From Mactromeris polynyma (Eukaryota > Mollusca > Bivalvia > Venerida > Mactridae): a stretch of 64,000 bases of DNA. This document shows, one piece after another, positions 48,907 through 61,960 of the stretch (its first letter is position 1; every line of letters starts with the position of its first letter). A program made the position numbers and the translations under genes. The DNA is taken from contig JASFXZ010000001.1 of the NCBI GenBank assembly GCA_032209605.1, forward strand, positions 35,158,619 through 35,222,618, given 5' to 3'. Under the pieces are notes generated by a model. The model had not been told where the DNA came from. It searched no databases and saw nothing but the letters and a program-made list of their open reading frames with translations.

Positions 48907-48944
48907 ATGACTAAACGTTGTATTTGCGAAATATGCACATGCGG
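48907..48944 (+). CDS. SAXO: SAXO exon 1 (38 coding bases)
   Basis: Encodes MTKRCICEICTC plus two bases of Gly13, followed by a consensus donor GTAAGT at 48945. The CxCxxCxCG spacing continues directly into RHRCPH of exon 2, which is the reason for choosing this start. It is far too short to be found as an open frame. Confidence 0.9.
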
Positions 48945-51900
48945 GTAAGTTTTGTTTGTATTTCGATAGTGTTTTTAGTGAACTTTGCAAGTTTGACGAT
49001 GCTTTCTGTTGGCCGAGATAAAAGCGATATATTTTTGGCACCCAGTTTTATACAAAACAATACTTGACGTTTGGCCTATTTGTGATTATAAATGTTTATA
49101 TTTTAATATGCTTGTGAGGTTATTCTGAACCTGTTGAAATATCTAGGCGGTTTAACTTTGCTGTTTTGTTTCATTGAGTGGTTTTGATAACTTGATTTAT
49201 TATGATGGATACACAGACTTTGTTGCTTACACTTGTTTGTGCTACTCTTGTAATAATATTTCTTGGGGGCTTTGGCTGGGGCTTATCCAAGTTGATAACA
49301 TGATAATACTTTATCAATACAAAGTTCTTCATAAGGAAGCTTTCCAGCTGTGGAAGGTCAGTGATTCTATCCTTTTGTGCCCAGAATAATGCTAGAAGGG
49401 GCAGCTGGGGTCTTCTTCCCCTCGGGTCTCCTATTACGCTAATAGACGGAAAGTTTTTTATCCTTACAGTAACGATATGTGACGGATGTTACTTCATTTC
49501 ATATGAAGGTTTGGTAATTTAATTAGTTGTAAGTAGCACAATCTCTGAGTTGTGAAGCCATGAGCTGCACATACAGAATGTATACTATACATCTATATTT
49601 AAAATACTAAAATGTTTTTTCATAAAATTTATTTCTCAAACATTTATTCTCTAATGTTTACAAGACTGTAATGCTGGTATGCTAATTTCTGATTTCAAAC
49701 ATGTCCTTCCCTCACTAGGGTATTTGTGATTGGTTACTCAAATCTTGAAATTTTATAGATTCAGATACTGCATGAATCTTGCATTTAATTGTATCTGGAT
49801 TTTCAATGCCCATGGACTTATCCTGTGCAAAATACAGTCCTCTCTGCAATCAAGATTTCAATAGCTGGAGTAGTAATTATAATTAATTAAAGGAGTCACC
49901 TGTACGAGTTTGGAATTGATTTGTATTTTGTTAAGCAACAAGTGAACACTCATTAATACTGCATTACTCATTCCCGTGTTTAAGCTAAATATTCATGTAC
50001 CTATATGTTTTCTTACTACTTGAAGTTCAAATATAAATGAACCCATGGTAAATGTTAAGTAAATATTCCCTTATTTGAGGATGGTATTGATCACGCAGCA
50101 GTTGTTTTGATTTGTTTGTTTAAATTCTATTTTATACACCATGTTAAGGTTCATCATTCCCTTCTCCATGTTTAGGTTCATCATTTCCCTCCCCATGTTT
50201 AGGGTCATCATTCCCTTCTTTCATGTTAAGGTTCATCATTCCCATCCCCATGTTTAGGTTCATCATTCCCATCCCCATGTTTAGGTTCATCATTCCCCTC
50301 CCCATGTTTAGGTTCATCATTCCCATCCCCATGTTTAGATTCATCATTCCCATCCCCATGTTTAGATTCATCATTCCCATCCCCATGTTTAGATTCATCA
50401 TTCCCATCCCCATGTTTAGTTCATCATTCCCATCCCCATGTTTAGGTTTATCATTCCCATCCCCATGTTTAGGTTCATCATTCCCCTCCCCATGTTTAGG
50501 TTCATCATTCCCATCCCCATGTTTAGATTCATCATTCCCATCCCCATGTTTAGATTCATCATTCCCATCCCCATGTTTAGGTTCATCATTTCCCTCCCCA
50601 TGTTTAGATTCATCATTTCACTCCCCATGTTTAGGTTCATCATTTCACTCCCCATGTTTAGGTTCATCATTTCACTCCCCATGTTTAGGTTCATCATTTC
50701 CCTCCATCATTTTACTCCCCATGTTTAGGTTCATCATTTCACTGACCATGTTTAGGTTCATCATTTCACTCCCCATGTTTAGATTCATCATTTCACTCCC
50801 CATGTTTAGGTTCATCATTTCACTCCCCATGTTTAGGTTCATCATTCCCTCCTGTTATGTTTTATTTATACCCCCTTCCATTTTTAATTTTATTCCATTC
50901 CACAGGATCTGTGTTGGGAGATCATGTTTCGTAAGACCAAATTTTCCTGATCTGTGCTTTCTCACTTTTACTCTGGAAATTCTTCCAGGGGTAAAAGTTA
51001 TAGGAAGTGTTGTTATTGAAAGATATTGACTGAAACAGAGTTTTAGTTACTATTTGTCAGAAAAGATCAATACAATCTTAAAGTTAAATACCAAAACAGC
51101 TTAGGTTGTAATGTTTCCTGTTTGTTTACTGACTACGAGCATATCACTAAGCAATCTATAACCGTGCCATGTCTGTTTATTGAGATAACTGGCCTGCTGG
51201 CACAGTACATGTAGTACTGTTAGTCTCTGGTGTGGTAGGTTGCCGGTTCATACCCAGCTACAACATATCAAAGTCATGAAAAATGTTCCAATATCTTCCT
51301 TGCATACTCTCAGTTTTATAAGGATAGAGATAGGACTGATTGACACAGTGTCAAGTTGATGTGACTGAATGAGGTGTCATGTCATTTATGTCATATGTCT
51401 TTGGCTTTGTCACAGTAAGGCAGTACCATCTCTCTGCTATAAGTAGACACCATCTTCTGATGACTTAAATTTTGATGGAAATTGCTTAAATTCTTCTTCT
51501 CTAGATATTGTTACGTACAACTGTCATTCTTAAATATTATATGGTCATGCATTTTTTTTATCTCAAAATTTCATACCAAATTAACCAGACAGATTTTGCA
51601 ACTAGCTCAATTAAGATACTCCGGTATATATTCAAATTATCTATGAAGATGCATTATCAATAAATAAAATGAAATTACATTATCTGTACAAAGATTATTA
51701 TATTGACAATATTTTGTTAATATCTCTCTTAATTTGCAAGAAAATTGCAGTTTTAATATGCAAATTAAAATCTTTAAAAAGCAACACAAACTCGACACAG
51801 GAAATGAAGCATAGTATGGCATGTGAGAACTGATAGAAGGTATCTAATTAAAACACCTGCACAGCTGTCATGGTTCTATTAAATCTATTTACTCCTTTGG

Positions 51901-54900
51901 ATACCAAATATTGATGTTTTTTGTCAATCATGCTGAAATGAATGGGGAAATATTACATTCTATTGAATCATCGTACCAATACATTATATCATGACATAGG
52001 GAGGGATGACAGAAATAATAGTTTATATGTATTGGAATTAAGAATTAGATAAAGCGGTGTTGCCTTCCGTCCTTAAAAGAGAAATTTACACAGTTTTGCT
52101 CAATTCATAATAGTTGAATTTAAGTGGTCACAGTTGTAAATCATAAAGTTTAATTATAATTTGAGCATTTAATGTTCATGTATTGTAACTTTGTATCAGT
52201 GAAGAAAAAGTTAAAACTGTTTTGTGGTGAACATTGATCATTGAATGTATTCATCTATGTAGCTATGATATATTGTCACAACTGTGAATACAATGTTTTA
52301 TCCAGTGTGAAATGGATTGTATTAATGAAGCTTAAGATCCACTTTGAAACAAGAATTATGAACGTATTTGTGCCTTATTGCTACCTTTATGAAACAGTTG
52401 TCTTTTATTCTTGCATCCAGTGCCACAAAGATAAGTTGAAAATAAATACAAAATTGCAGGGTGAAAACAAAAAAGTATTTAAAAACTTCTTTTTGAATGA
52501 TCAATGAATTGTTGGCGAAAAATGACTGAAACTGGTCCTCTTCTTTTATTCCACAACTTCAGGCTTTGTTTGTCTGGACAAGTTGCTCAGCCAAACTACT
52601 GGCCTGAGATCATTTTTACATACTGAACTTATACAACGCTGATTCATAAGAATGAGAAAGTCACAATTATGTATCTGTACATTTTGTTAAAATCTTGGAT
52701 GTATTTCACTGGTTCATTCGGGCTAGCACTCGGTAAGTAATGTCTGCTGGCCCGAAATACAAGTTTCTAGCCCCGGGCTTTGGGCTAGTGGATTACCTTG
52801 AAGACTGAACTTTTAATGCTGAAATAATTAGATATTGAACTAGAGAGTCATCTTCACAGTTGAGAGGTCAACATTACAATGTTCTTATATTTCTTTATTA
52901 GATGCATTTAGCTGATTTCAATTATATATCAGTTTATTTGCAAAAAATTCTTTGTCTACCCTATGTTTCAATGAAACATTTGCTCAATGATGCAATTAAA
53001 GTTCACCTTATGTATCTGGCCATCTTATGTGTCTGGTAAAAATTCATCCAGTTGGGTAAAAATTGAAATCTTCAAAGAGCAGATTAGGATATATTTTGGG
53101 CTGAAGAGAGACCCCCAAATTGATTTACTTTAACGAAAATTATCTGTGTACTCTAAACATGAATATTTTATCTTTGCAGACGGCACAGGTGTCCACATAG
53201 ACCGACCAATCATATATCACAGGGGGATGGACAATGCCAGCTCACAGAATATACAAATGTATACAAAGCTCATCCATTGGGGGCAAGAGAAAACTTCAAA
53301 CCAAATCAACAACCCATGCAAGGTGGAGAATTTAGTGACAATACCAACTACAGGTATGAATCGGATATTGTTATATTTAATGCACCTATCAATAGTTTGC
53401 CCCAGGGGGGGCTGGCAGACTGGTCCTGCAGAATTAGACTGTTAGTCAATTTTAGGGTCTTATTCCCCACCATGGAGCAAAGCATTTTACTAACTCCCCA
53501 CAATGGGAGATGCTAATTCCCCACTTCTGGAATCTAGTAAAAATCTGGCCACATTATCTTTCCCAGAACCCGTAATAATTCGATGTGTCAAATTCCCACC
53601 TATCTGGAATTGTCCACTGTCAAAAATCCTGTGCATCACCACTGCCTCCCCACTCCCCTGGGGCAATTTATATACATTGGTATGTGCATAACTTAAGTAT
53701 GTCCATTATATTGACCTACTTGTGTACTCTGTGTTTTGCGCAAACTGGTGTAACTTAGTTTTCTTTTAAGAAACAGCTACATTAGTTTGGCACCAAACAA
53801 ATAATATGTGTGTGTTGATTGAATTTGTATTTGTGTGATAAGGCCAAATAAAAATATTGTGCTAGTCTCCATATCACTGAAACTGAGTGCCGCAAACTGC
53901 AACGTACATGATTCAATTGACAAACTTGAATTCACTGTTCAGATCTCTCTGTAAAAAGATAGCGAAGAATCTCAAAAAAACAAAATGGCGAGTTAGATAT
54001 CTGACCAGTATATATTTGAGTAAGGCAGTACTTGATATATATTTGGTACCACTATTTCTGTTTGGCCTTTATATATACTGGTGTTCTCCTCTTATATATA
54101 TTCAAAATGGTATTTATCGTTTATACACTCACAGCAAAATGGGAAGCTTTCTATCATTTCCTGCAGGTACCAATGAGTAAATCTTATATAAACATTGCAA
54201 AAAGAGATTATTTGTATTTCCTTGTATTAGAGGTCTGATGGTACAAGTATGCCTGGTAGTTGCCTCGTACCACAGACTGACTGGCCAGCTCCATTACTAC
54301 TTCATCAATTTATATTTATTTCTGGTTCCAATATGACTCCTTATTTTAGCAAAGTACCAGTACTTATTTGAAATCGGCAAACATACTAATTACTTGCCGC
54401 CTAACTATGATCATGTCAGGGCATATGCTTTTTGTGTGGTCATGATTCTATCAGATAATCTTGACCATCTGTTTTAGTGAGTGACCATAAATACACCCGA
54501 ACTGGCTGAAATGACCTTGAAAGGCAATTCTTTTTATGGTGTAGATCTGTGACTGATCACCAAATAAAATTCCGATTGACCCGAATATAGGAATTCACCA
54601 TAAGCAATTAAATATATTGATTAAATCCCGGGGATTAGTTAAGATTTATAGATTTATGTCTTTTTAAGACCTATTGCAGATTATATGATCTGAATGGTAA
54701 TTGTACCAAGCATAGCGTTAACAATTATAGTTTTCTTTTGTGGCTAGTCATGTATATCATTTACCTGACTGCAATAGCAAGAGATAGATTTTGATTTAGA
54801 TTGAGAAAAATCTATCAAATTTTTGTACTTATCTATTGATAAGATATTTTAACTTGACATAGTTTAGTGGAGTTTATCAGTGTTAAAGTATTGTCAAGTG

Positions 54901-57900
54901 TGTTGTAAATACATGTTTGCATAGAAACAGGGATTTATGCAGCTAGAAATTTGTTAAAAGTTATTGTATTTTAACAAGTGAAGGGAAGAATATAGTTAGT
55001 TGTCTGAGGCAGATTCATATGTTTCATTGACTTTTTGCTGATAAGTGAGAGATACTTTGAGTTTTAGAATTATTCCTTTAGAAAATAGAATAAGTGACTA
55101 TGTTTCTGTAGTGGAATTTAATTGAAACAACAAAATTCAATAGAAATCACTGCCTGACGAGTGTTTCTGCTGGAATATCTTAGTTGAAAGTGTCTTTACT
55201 TTCGAAGAGTGTTTTCTCGATTCTGTAACTGTATTTGCTGGAATATTGTGTCCATTTTTTCTGCACAAAAAATGAGTTTCACTAAGTATGAGCCGCTACC
55301 TCCTATCAGGAATCATGAGGAAGATTTAACTAATTACAGGCAAGATTATAAACCCCACCCGATGGAACGTCCATTTGTACACAAGCCAGATGAATACATG
55401 AAACCCCAGGGTGAAATGGAGAAAGCTACGTCATACAATAAAGAATTTGTCGGTAAGTTTGATATTGTACGAGGACCATATATACTCTCTTATGATCATC
55501 TGATATTCTACTTAGAGTATTTTATATTCTGTACATTTTATGGGCCAAATAAAAGAGCTAAATGATCAATAAAAAGTTAAACAGATTCAGTTTTGTGTTC
55601 CCCACTTGATTTTAAAAAGGTTTCAAAACCAAATACCGTATCTACTTATCACGGTTTTTCGGAACATGATGTAAGGTAAACATTAAAAACCAAATCAGTT
55701 TTGAAGTGGCAACATGAATGATATTCAAGTATGTGGACTTTGTGAGAAAGATTCTCATTTTTTATTCCAAATTGCCCCTCATCCTGCCAGATAAGGAGCT
55801 AGTTATTTAAGTAAATAAGTAAATTATCGACTACAAAATGGTTGAATTAATACACTCTGATTGAAGACTTTTTGTTCTTCAACTCTAATTGGAAGGCATA
55901 CTGGTCAAGGGGTCAAGCCCCTTACTTCTGATCTGAGGATCATGAAATAGAAATCCGCCTTGAGTTAGGTTGAATTGTAGATTTCACAATTCGCAAATTT
56001 TTGCATGAGCACTGGTTAGTAACCTAGGAAGCATCATTTAGAATGATTAATGTAATTGTTGAACCTGTTTTCACAACAGATGTAAGATAAATAAGTTGAA
56101 ACTCTGTCGGTCATGTGCCACAAATTCTATATGAAAACTTTTTACATTAAAGATATGGCGTGTTATTTGGGGGGGGGGAGTATTACATCATAATTTGTCT
56201 GAAAAATATAAATCAGTTTCTCTAAGATTAGACTTAAGTTTCCCAAAAATTAATAGGAGTTCAAATTACAAGGTGCACTATTGCATATTTAAGCGAAGAC
56301 ACATTAACTGCCTGTTAGTAGCAAAGCCACAGGGTGTACATAATGTTTTACCATGTATGTTATATATTGCACTTAAATATTGTAAAATACAACAATTTTA
56401 GTAATTAAGGCAAACCCAACACCATAACCATGTAACCAAAATTGACTTCAAACGTAACATCTTTTGTAACTGTTAATTAAAACAGATGATAGTTGCCCAA
56501 GATAAGTTAATCCTTAGTATATTGACTATAATATATGTATTAATGGTATTCATAATAGTAATAAATGAAATGAGTTAACTGTAAACTTCTGTTACATCTG
56601 TGTATGTTCAAGTATGCCTAATTCAATCATGTTGTCAACTTGAATCGCAGTCAACTTTTGTGACTTTTTTGGAATTGTGGAAATTATAAAAATAGATAAA
56701 CACAACTGTATGTGATGCAAGATTACAGAATTAAATTCCTTGAATTGTGTATTTAGAAAAATAAACATTATTGTTCTGCAAATATTTTCATTATTTTCTT
56801 TGACTGTTCTTTTGTCTGCCCAACTTAGCTTAATGGTAGATTTGCCTTAGGGATTACAAATATTTGGTGTAGCATGTACACATAGTAAATCAATTAGACA
56901 AATATACTGCTATTAAAAGCATTGACATTCAAATTGAAGTAAGAAGACAATGCTTGGTGAATATAGTAAAACTTTAAAGCAGAAATGTATTGTTCAGGTC
57001 GACAGTGAAGAGTTCAATGTGTTTATAAATGCATACAGATTGCTAGATGTACAATCAATAGAATACTGTGTCTACATGCCCTTGAGTCTTTGTTGTGAAA
57101 ATCCCACCCTTGGTTACTTACTGGTATTATTTCAATCTGTAATTTACCTGGGTGGAAAAGTATTGCAATTTACTTTCCATTCAATATTAGTTGAGAATAT
57201 AGGGATTGTGTTCACTATGTCTATTGGTCATTATTTGCCAAAACATGTTTTCATATTGGCTGAACACTTCAAATTGTGTTTGCAACCATACTCAAGTATT
57301 TAAAAAATCAGCTACAAGCACATGTTTTATTTCATATAACTAAACAAATATTCAAGAATTTCAAATGATAAAGGTTTGGTGCATACTTAAGGAATTCAGA
57401 TTTGGTAAGAAGCAATAAGAATAGTTAGTCTGTGAGTAAGCTAATCTGAATGTATATCTTCATGCTATTACATTTGGTTTTGATGTTTTATTTTCCTGAA
57501 ACATAAGTTGAGTTAATTATTTAAAACACAGTAATATGTACTGCTCATACAAAGGAACGCTAACTGCTTCATTTGCATAATAGAGTTGCAAAGAGTTTCG
57601 CTAAAACCATTGATATGAAATTTTAATGCAACTCATGCAGAACCACATTTGAAATTTGTCTTTTCAAGTTAGCAAGTTTTAGATGTAAAGAAATCAATAT
57701 TCTTCTGGTGATGTTCACTTGGGTGACCCGAAAAATGATGAACATGTACATGTATAAAAAAAGGAATTATGTAATAATAGAGCAGAATAAATGACAATTG
57801 CTCTGGGTTTATACAACTGTAAGATGAGTCTCATTAATTTATTTCATCAAAACATCTAAATGTGATTCTATGATTGTTTAGGGACACTAAAACTGTTTCT

Positions 57901-60900
57901 GAGATCTTAACAAATAAAATACTTATATATTATCATATCCTTATGCAAAGTTTCTCCACCCAGTTTAAATTTTTTTTTTTTCTGCTTGAAGTGAAGTACT
58001 TTATCGACTGTTGAATATTTATCTTCAAGCTTAAAATGATCATGATTAGATGGCATAGGAATCTCCGAACAACCTCTGCCGATTAGCCGTAAAAAAATTG
58101 CACATATACATTGATAGATCATTAAGATAGGGTGAGAATCTTTAATAAGGAAATGAAACTGGGCCATTGTGCTGTCTTTCTGCTTCTTTCTTATCTGGTG
58201 AATCTATGACTTTAATTTTCATTATCTATATTGATCCTACCTGTGATTTATCATGAATTACTTTATACCAATATACATCTTACTCCTATTAATGAATACA
58301 ATTTATTTTATATTCGAGTTCAGCATTCAAGATTTTCAATCATAACCGTACCCCGGTATTAGATGATCCTAACCGTTATAATAGATTGTGGGTTTACTTA
58401 AAAGATTTTTGAATGTGTATATGAATTGAATATTGAAAGCTTTCGATGTTTACGTAGATAGTCTATTGTATATTGGTATTGATTGGTTTCTGTTTACTGT
58501 TGCTATGGGCTGGGTGTAAACCTATTGGTTTTCTCCCTGTTTAAGTATAAGGGAAGGGAGACCACTCAAGTTATGTATTTAAAACTTTCTCTGTTTATCT
58601 AAATGCAAAGGGAGGTAACTCATATTGTGTATTGAATTTCTGATGTGAACTGAATTTAAAATGTTGGTTTTTAGTAGCCTTTGCTTTGTATACATGATTA
58701 TTTGTTTGCTCTGTGTAAACATATCATTGCTTTAGTCAATGAGAAAAAAAACAATAAGATATATTGATATGGCTGTGTTTTATAAAACTGTTTGTCTTAA
58801 TTGTTTACAATGTAATTACAATATTCCATTTAAGGGTTTTTAAATTGTATTACCATATACATGATTGATTTTTATGTACTTGTATTGCTTATATAAATGG
58901 CTTTTAAATTTACATAGAGACTTTGTTTTGAGCAAAATAAAGGATTTTAAAATGGACTCAAATAACCAAATCACTCAACCAAATAATGTAGTCTATGTTT
59001 ATGGCAAAATAAAGGGACTCTTAAAAACAACTGCAATTTTCATTTTTAAATTAAAACCAAATGACACAAAAGCGTCTTCATAAATATGTTAATGGACTCT
59101 GTTATTTGTCTGTATTTTTGTTGAAGTTTGTTCTAAATATGTTTGTTTCTTGATCAATTATTTCATTTCAACTTGAGGACTCCCTATATAAAAGCAAGAT
59201 TTCATGTGGGTTTAATCTGACATGTCACTTTTTCATAACAATAGTTTTCATGACATTCAGTGTCTTAAAGAAATTGATAAACACATGCACCAATTTTCTT
59301 ATTGTATTGTTAATGTTTTAGGATTTTCAAGGTCATTTATTTTGACAAGGTCATATCATTAACTTTAAGTATAAAGACCTTTATCAGTTCAGTAATCTAT
59401 CTATTCATAACACTGACATGTTCGACATTGTTAAAATACTTATGTCATAAGAGTTTCCCAATTGATTTCTTGTGATTGTGAACTTACTGTAAACCTAGAA
59501 AAGATTTTGCAAAATTGCGTGTTTTTTTCTGTTGGTATAGTTTCATGAAATCAATGGCCTTCTTATGTAATTGTATGTTGAATTCCAAAAAAATATAATA
59601 ATCTGGAAATATCAGCGCGATGAAAGGCACAAAGCATTGTATTTGTGGACATAAGTTCATTGCCAAAAAGACGAAAAAATGTTAACCTTCAGTAAATGAA
59701 TAAATGCATCTCTATTGTGATTTTTTTTAGAAAAATATGCCCCACCAGCTAAAGCCATCCGCAATGAGGGACAACGTCAACTTCCTGCACGATTTGAAGG
59801 AGAGCCAACATACAAAGGTAACATACGTTTGTATAAAACATCAACACAGTTTATCAGAATGTTCTGTGTTAAACCCCTGTTGGTCTCTGAAAAAAATAGG
59901 TTTCCAACTTATAACTCTTGAAAAGATTGATGGATTCATATTAGGCACATACCGTAAGCATAGGATAATCAAATACAGGTCGATTTCAGTTACAATCCAC
60001 ACATTTCTGGAGGAGTTATGGCCCTTCTTTGACTTAAAAGCCCATAGTGTGGGCATCCAGTTTATAACTTACACTTATACATGTACAAGCATACAATACC
60101 GATATGATTACATGAAACCAAGGTCTTTCAATTATTCTCACATGCCAATTGAGGAAGGGGAAGAACTACAGTACTATGTTCATGATTATTTTTAAAATTC
60201 AAATGTATTTTGATATATAACTTGTAACCAAACTCTTGTTGGATAGATTGCCTTCTGCGTTATTACAAATTATTCAGGACAGCTCTGTTAGATTTATGTA
60301 GTTGTGTAAGCACGATAAATCAGTTCCTTTGTTTTGAATTTTTATAGTCATAATTAAGCAGATTTAGGGTTTATGTTGACGTTCATGTTTAGAGATGATT
60401 TCAACATCATTAAAAGAATAAACATATTTATAATTTTGGCATTTTAAGTTTGCATCTAATTACATATCTGTTTTAATCTTCAGCTGACTATAGGAAATGG
60501 GATGCACTCGGTAGACAGCCGCCTTACGGTATGCAGGCAGCCTGGGAACCACCAAAGAATAGGTTTGAGGGTCAGACTACATTCCAGCATGATTACCAAA
60601 AGAACCAAATTCCTGCACGCCAAAGCTTCAAACCCGACAATGGACCAAGAGTGTCAGATGCACCTTTTGAAGACAAAACTAGCCACCGTGATGCCTACAT
60701 CCAACATGCTATGCCACCAAAGTTCCAGAGACAACGTGAGGAGTACAAACCCACTGGTGCACAGTTTGATGGTGTAAGTACATTTCAACGGGACTACAAG
60801 GGAGCACACGGGGCGCCTACTCACAGTTTCAAACCAGAAGGCAGAGCATTCCAATCTGAAGCTCCATTTGACGATGGTACCACAAACAGGCATGATTTTA

Positions 60901-61960
60901 AGAGATGGCCAATGGAACGTCCATTTGTACACGCTCACGAGCCCTATCAGAAACCAGCTGGTGACATGGACATGAGTACTTCTTACAAATCTACATTCAG
61001 AGAACTGCCCATTGACCGTGTTGTTGCTATGAAACCCTCATCAGCTAAGCAAGCTAGTGCTCCTTTCGAAGGTATAACCAATTACAATACTGACTTCACA
61101 AAAAAGAATGGCCCTAGAGCTCAACCATCCAAACAACCAGATTACATACCAAACAATGCACCTTTTGAAGGTAAATTTATTTTTCTTGTTATAAATGAGT
61201 TATAGTTGAATCTGTTCTTTCTTTTCAGGGGTTTATTCATCAGCTTTTTGTTTAAACTTATTTATATTACATTAATTGTGAAACTAGTTATTTCAGTTTA
61301 TATATATATCAGACCTCTAGATAATTTTAAGGGTCAAGGAGTCCTCGCTCCCTTGACTTATGTCTAGGGATGTCGACGAATGGCAATTTGGTATTTGAAT
61401 ATTCTGTCAACCTTCTGATCAATTATTCGAACATTGGACCTTCATCCAATACGCACAGCACCAAATATCTGTTTATCATCAACATTTCTGTATTTCCACT
61501 CATACATACTAGTAGTTTGTAGTTTGTGCTTGATTTCGAGAAAAGCTTAGTTACTTTGTTAAGAAAACTGGTCTGTCTTACTGTATTTGTTTGTAAATGT
61601 AAATTATCTGGAAAATCAAATTAAACTAATTGTGTTTATGATATTTCAGGTAACTCGACATACAAAGGTCACTTTATACCTCATTCCATGCAGCCAAATC
61701 GTTCTTTCCGTCCAGACAATACTGCTTTCCAGAGTGATGCACGATTTGATGACCACACTTTATACCGACAGGATTACGTGCCAAAGGCAATCCAGGTCTG
61801 CGAAGCTGGTTTAATCGACCAGCCTACATCTAGATTTAAGTTTTTTGAAAACGACGCCAGAGGTCATAAAATGTATGCACCTGTACACACTTCAATAACT
61901 CCTCTTCAGTCCCGTAGCCCTATGCAATCCCAACAGAGACTTGGAATGAGTGTTGCATAA
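48907..61960 (+). CDS. SAXO: SAXO/FAM154 family, stabiliser of axonemal microtubules
   Basis: Six-exon gene: 48907-48944, 53180-53353, 55277-55452, 59731-59817, 60484-61170 and 61650-61960. That is 1,473 coding bases, 490 residues. All introns are GT...AG and the phases (2,2,1,1,1) close without a stop. The protein opens with the Cys-rich MTKRCICEICTCGRHRCPH signature of SAXO1/FAM154. It carries about a dozen Mn-type repeats (F-x-D/G-x-T-x-Y-x-x-x-Y/F), for example FSDNTNYSFTKY, FEGEPTYKADY, FEGQTTFQHDY, FDDGTTNRHDF and FDDHTLYRQDY. It ends with ENDARGHKMY, the conserved tail. Family members bind and stabilise microtubules of cilia, flagella and centrioles. Length is close to vertebrate SAXO1. 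Whether it is a SAXO1 or SAXO2 orthologue is not resolved. Confidence 0.93.
50140..50850. repeat. 27-bp minisatellite in SAXO intron 1, ~26 copies
   Basis: The unit is CCATGTTTAGGTTCATCATT plus CCCATCC, 27 bp. Variants have TTTCACTC or CCCCTCC in the last part. Since 27 is divisible by three the array is open on both strands (MFRFIIPIP on +, MGMGMMNLN on -). One copy near 50417 has lost a base, shifting the frame. No coding role is inferred. Confidence 0.95.
52730..52773. repeat. Small fold-back, GGGCTAG/CTAGCCC
   Basis: GGGCTAG at 52730 and CTAGCCC at 52767 enclose about 30 bases. A further GGGCTAGTGG follows. Probably the remnant of a dispersed element. Confidence 0.35.
53180..53353 (+). 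CDS. SAXO: SAXO exon 2
   Basis: Residues 14-70 plus part of 71. Begins RHRCPHRPT, completing the Cys-rich N-terminus, then LTEYTNVY and the first Mn-type repeat, FSDNTNY, split across the next intron. Acceptor TTTGCAG, donor GTATGA. A longer frame at 53146 in another phase is a shadow. Confidence 0.92.
53354..55276 (+). other. SAXO intron 2
   Basis: 1.9-kb phase-2 intron. The acceptor is ATGAG at 55272-55276, preceded by a pyrimidine run. No other feature is supported; short frames within have no domains. Confidence 0.75.
55277..55452 (+). CDS. SAXO: SAXO exon 3
   Basis: Residues 71-129 plus part of 130. Contains HEEDLTNYRQDY, MERPFVHKPDEYMKP and KATSYNKEF, three Mn-related blocks. The splice acceptor overlaps an in-frame ATG (55272), so an alternative transcript starting here would give a 421-residue protein. 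The spliced form is preferred because it completes the motif FSDNTNYSFTKY. Donor GTAAGT. Confidence 0.88.
55453..59730 (+). other. SAXO intron 3
   Basis: 4.3-kb phase-1 intron with acceptor TTTTTTTTAG. The frame at 56950-57303 begins with ATG but has no recognised domain. No repeats stand out. Confidence 0.8.
59731..59817 (+). CDS. SAXO: SAXO exon 4
   Basis: 87 bases, residues 130-158 plus part of 159: KYAPPAKAIRNEGQRQLPAR then FEGEPTYK, whose motif is completed by ADY in exon 5. Donor GTAACA. The exon is visible only in a frame different from the longer open frame that overlaps it. Confidence 0.9.
60484..61170 (+). CDS. SAXO: SAXO exon 5 (main repeat exon)
   Basis: 687 bases, residues 159-387 plus part of 388. 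Holds six to seven Mn-type repeats in series (FEGQTTFQHDY, FEDKTSHRDAY, FDGVSTFQRDY, FDDGTTNRHDF, MSTSYKSTF, FEGITNYNTDF) separated by SFKP/PERPFVH-type linkers. The block MERPFVH occurs both here and in exon 3, suggesting internal duplication of a larger unit. Acceptor CTTCAG, donor GTAAAT. Confidence 0.95.
61650..61960 (+). CDS. SAXO: SAXO exon 6 (terminal)
   Basis: Residues 388-490 and stop TAA at 61958. Begins by completing FEGNSTYKGHF, then FDDHTLYRQDY, and ends with the C-terminal ENDARGHKMYAPV motif and a Gln/Ser-rich tail. Acceptor ATATTTCAG. Confidence 0.94.

Larger units (their letters stand above)
48945..53179 (+). other. SAXO intron 1
   Basis: 4.2-kb intron, donor GTAAGT and acceptor TATCTTTGCAG. 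It contains the 27-bp minisatellite and a small fold-back near 52730. Open frames inside it on either strand have no recognisable domain. Confidence 0.85.

Noticed and set aside
50223..51029. Frames of MFRFIIPIP / MGMGMMNLN repeats as coding genes
   Set aside because: Translations of the 27-bp minisatellite inside SAXO intron 1, open on both strands.
55209..55271. Upstream extension of exon 3 to an ATG at 55209
   Set aside because: The extra residues are unlike SAXO, and the splice from exon 2 explains the frame and completes a Mn motif.
56950..57303. 117-residue frame in SAXO intron 3
   Set aside because: Has ATG but no recognisable domain or flanking splice evidence; it lies in an intron of a supported gene.
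60654..60938. Minus-strand frame opposite SAXO exon 5
   Set aside because: Shadow of a repeat-rich exon; no domain.
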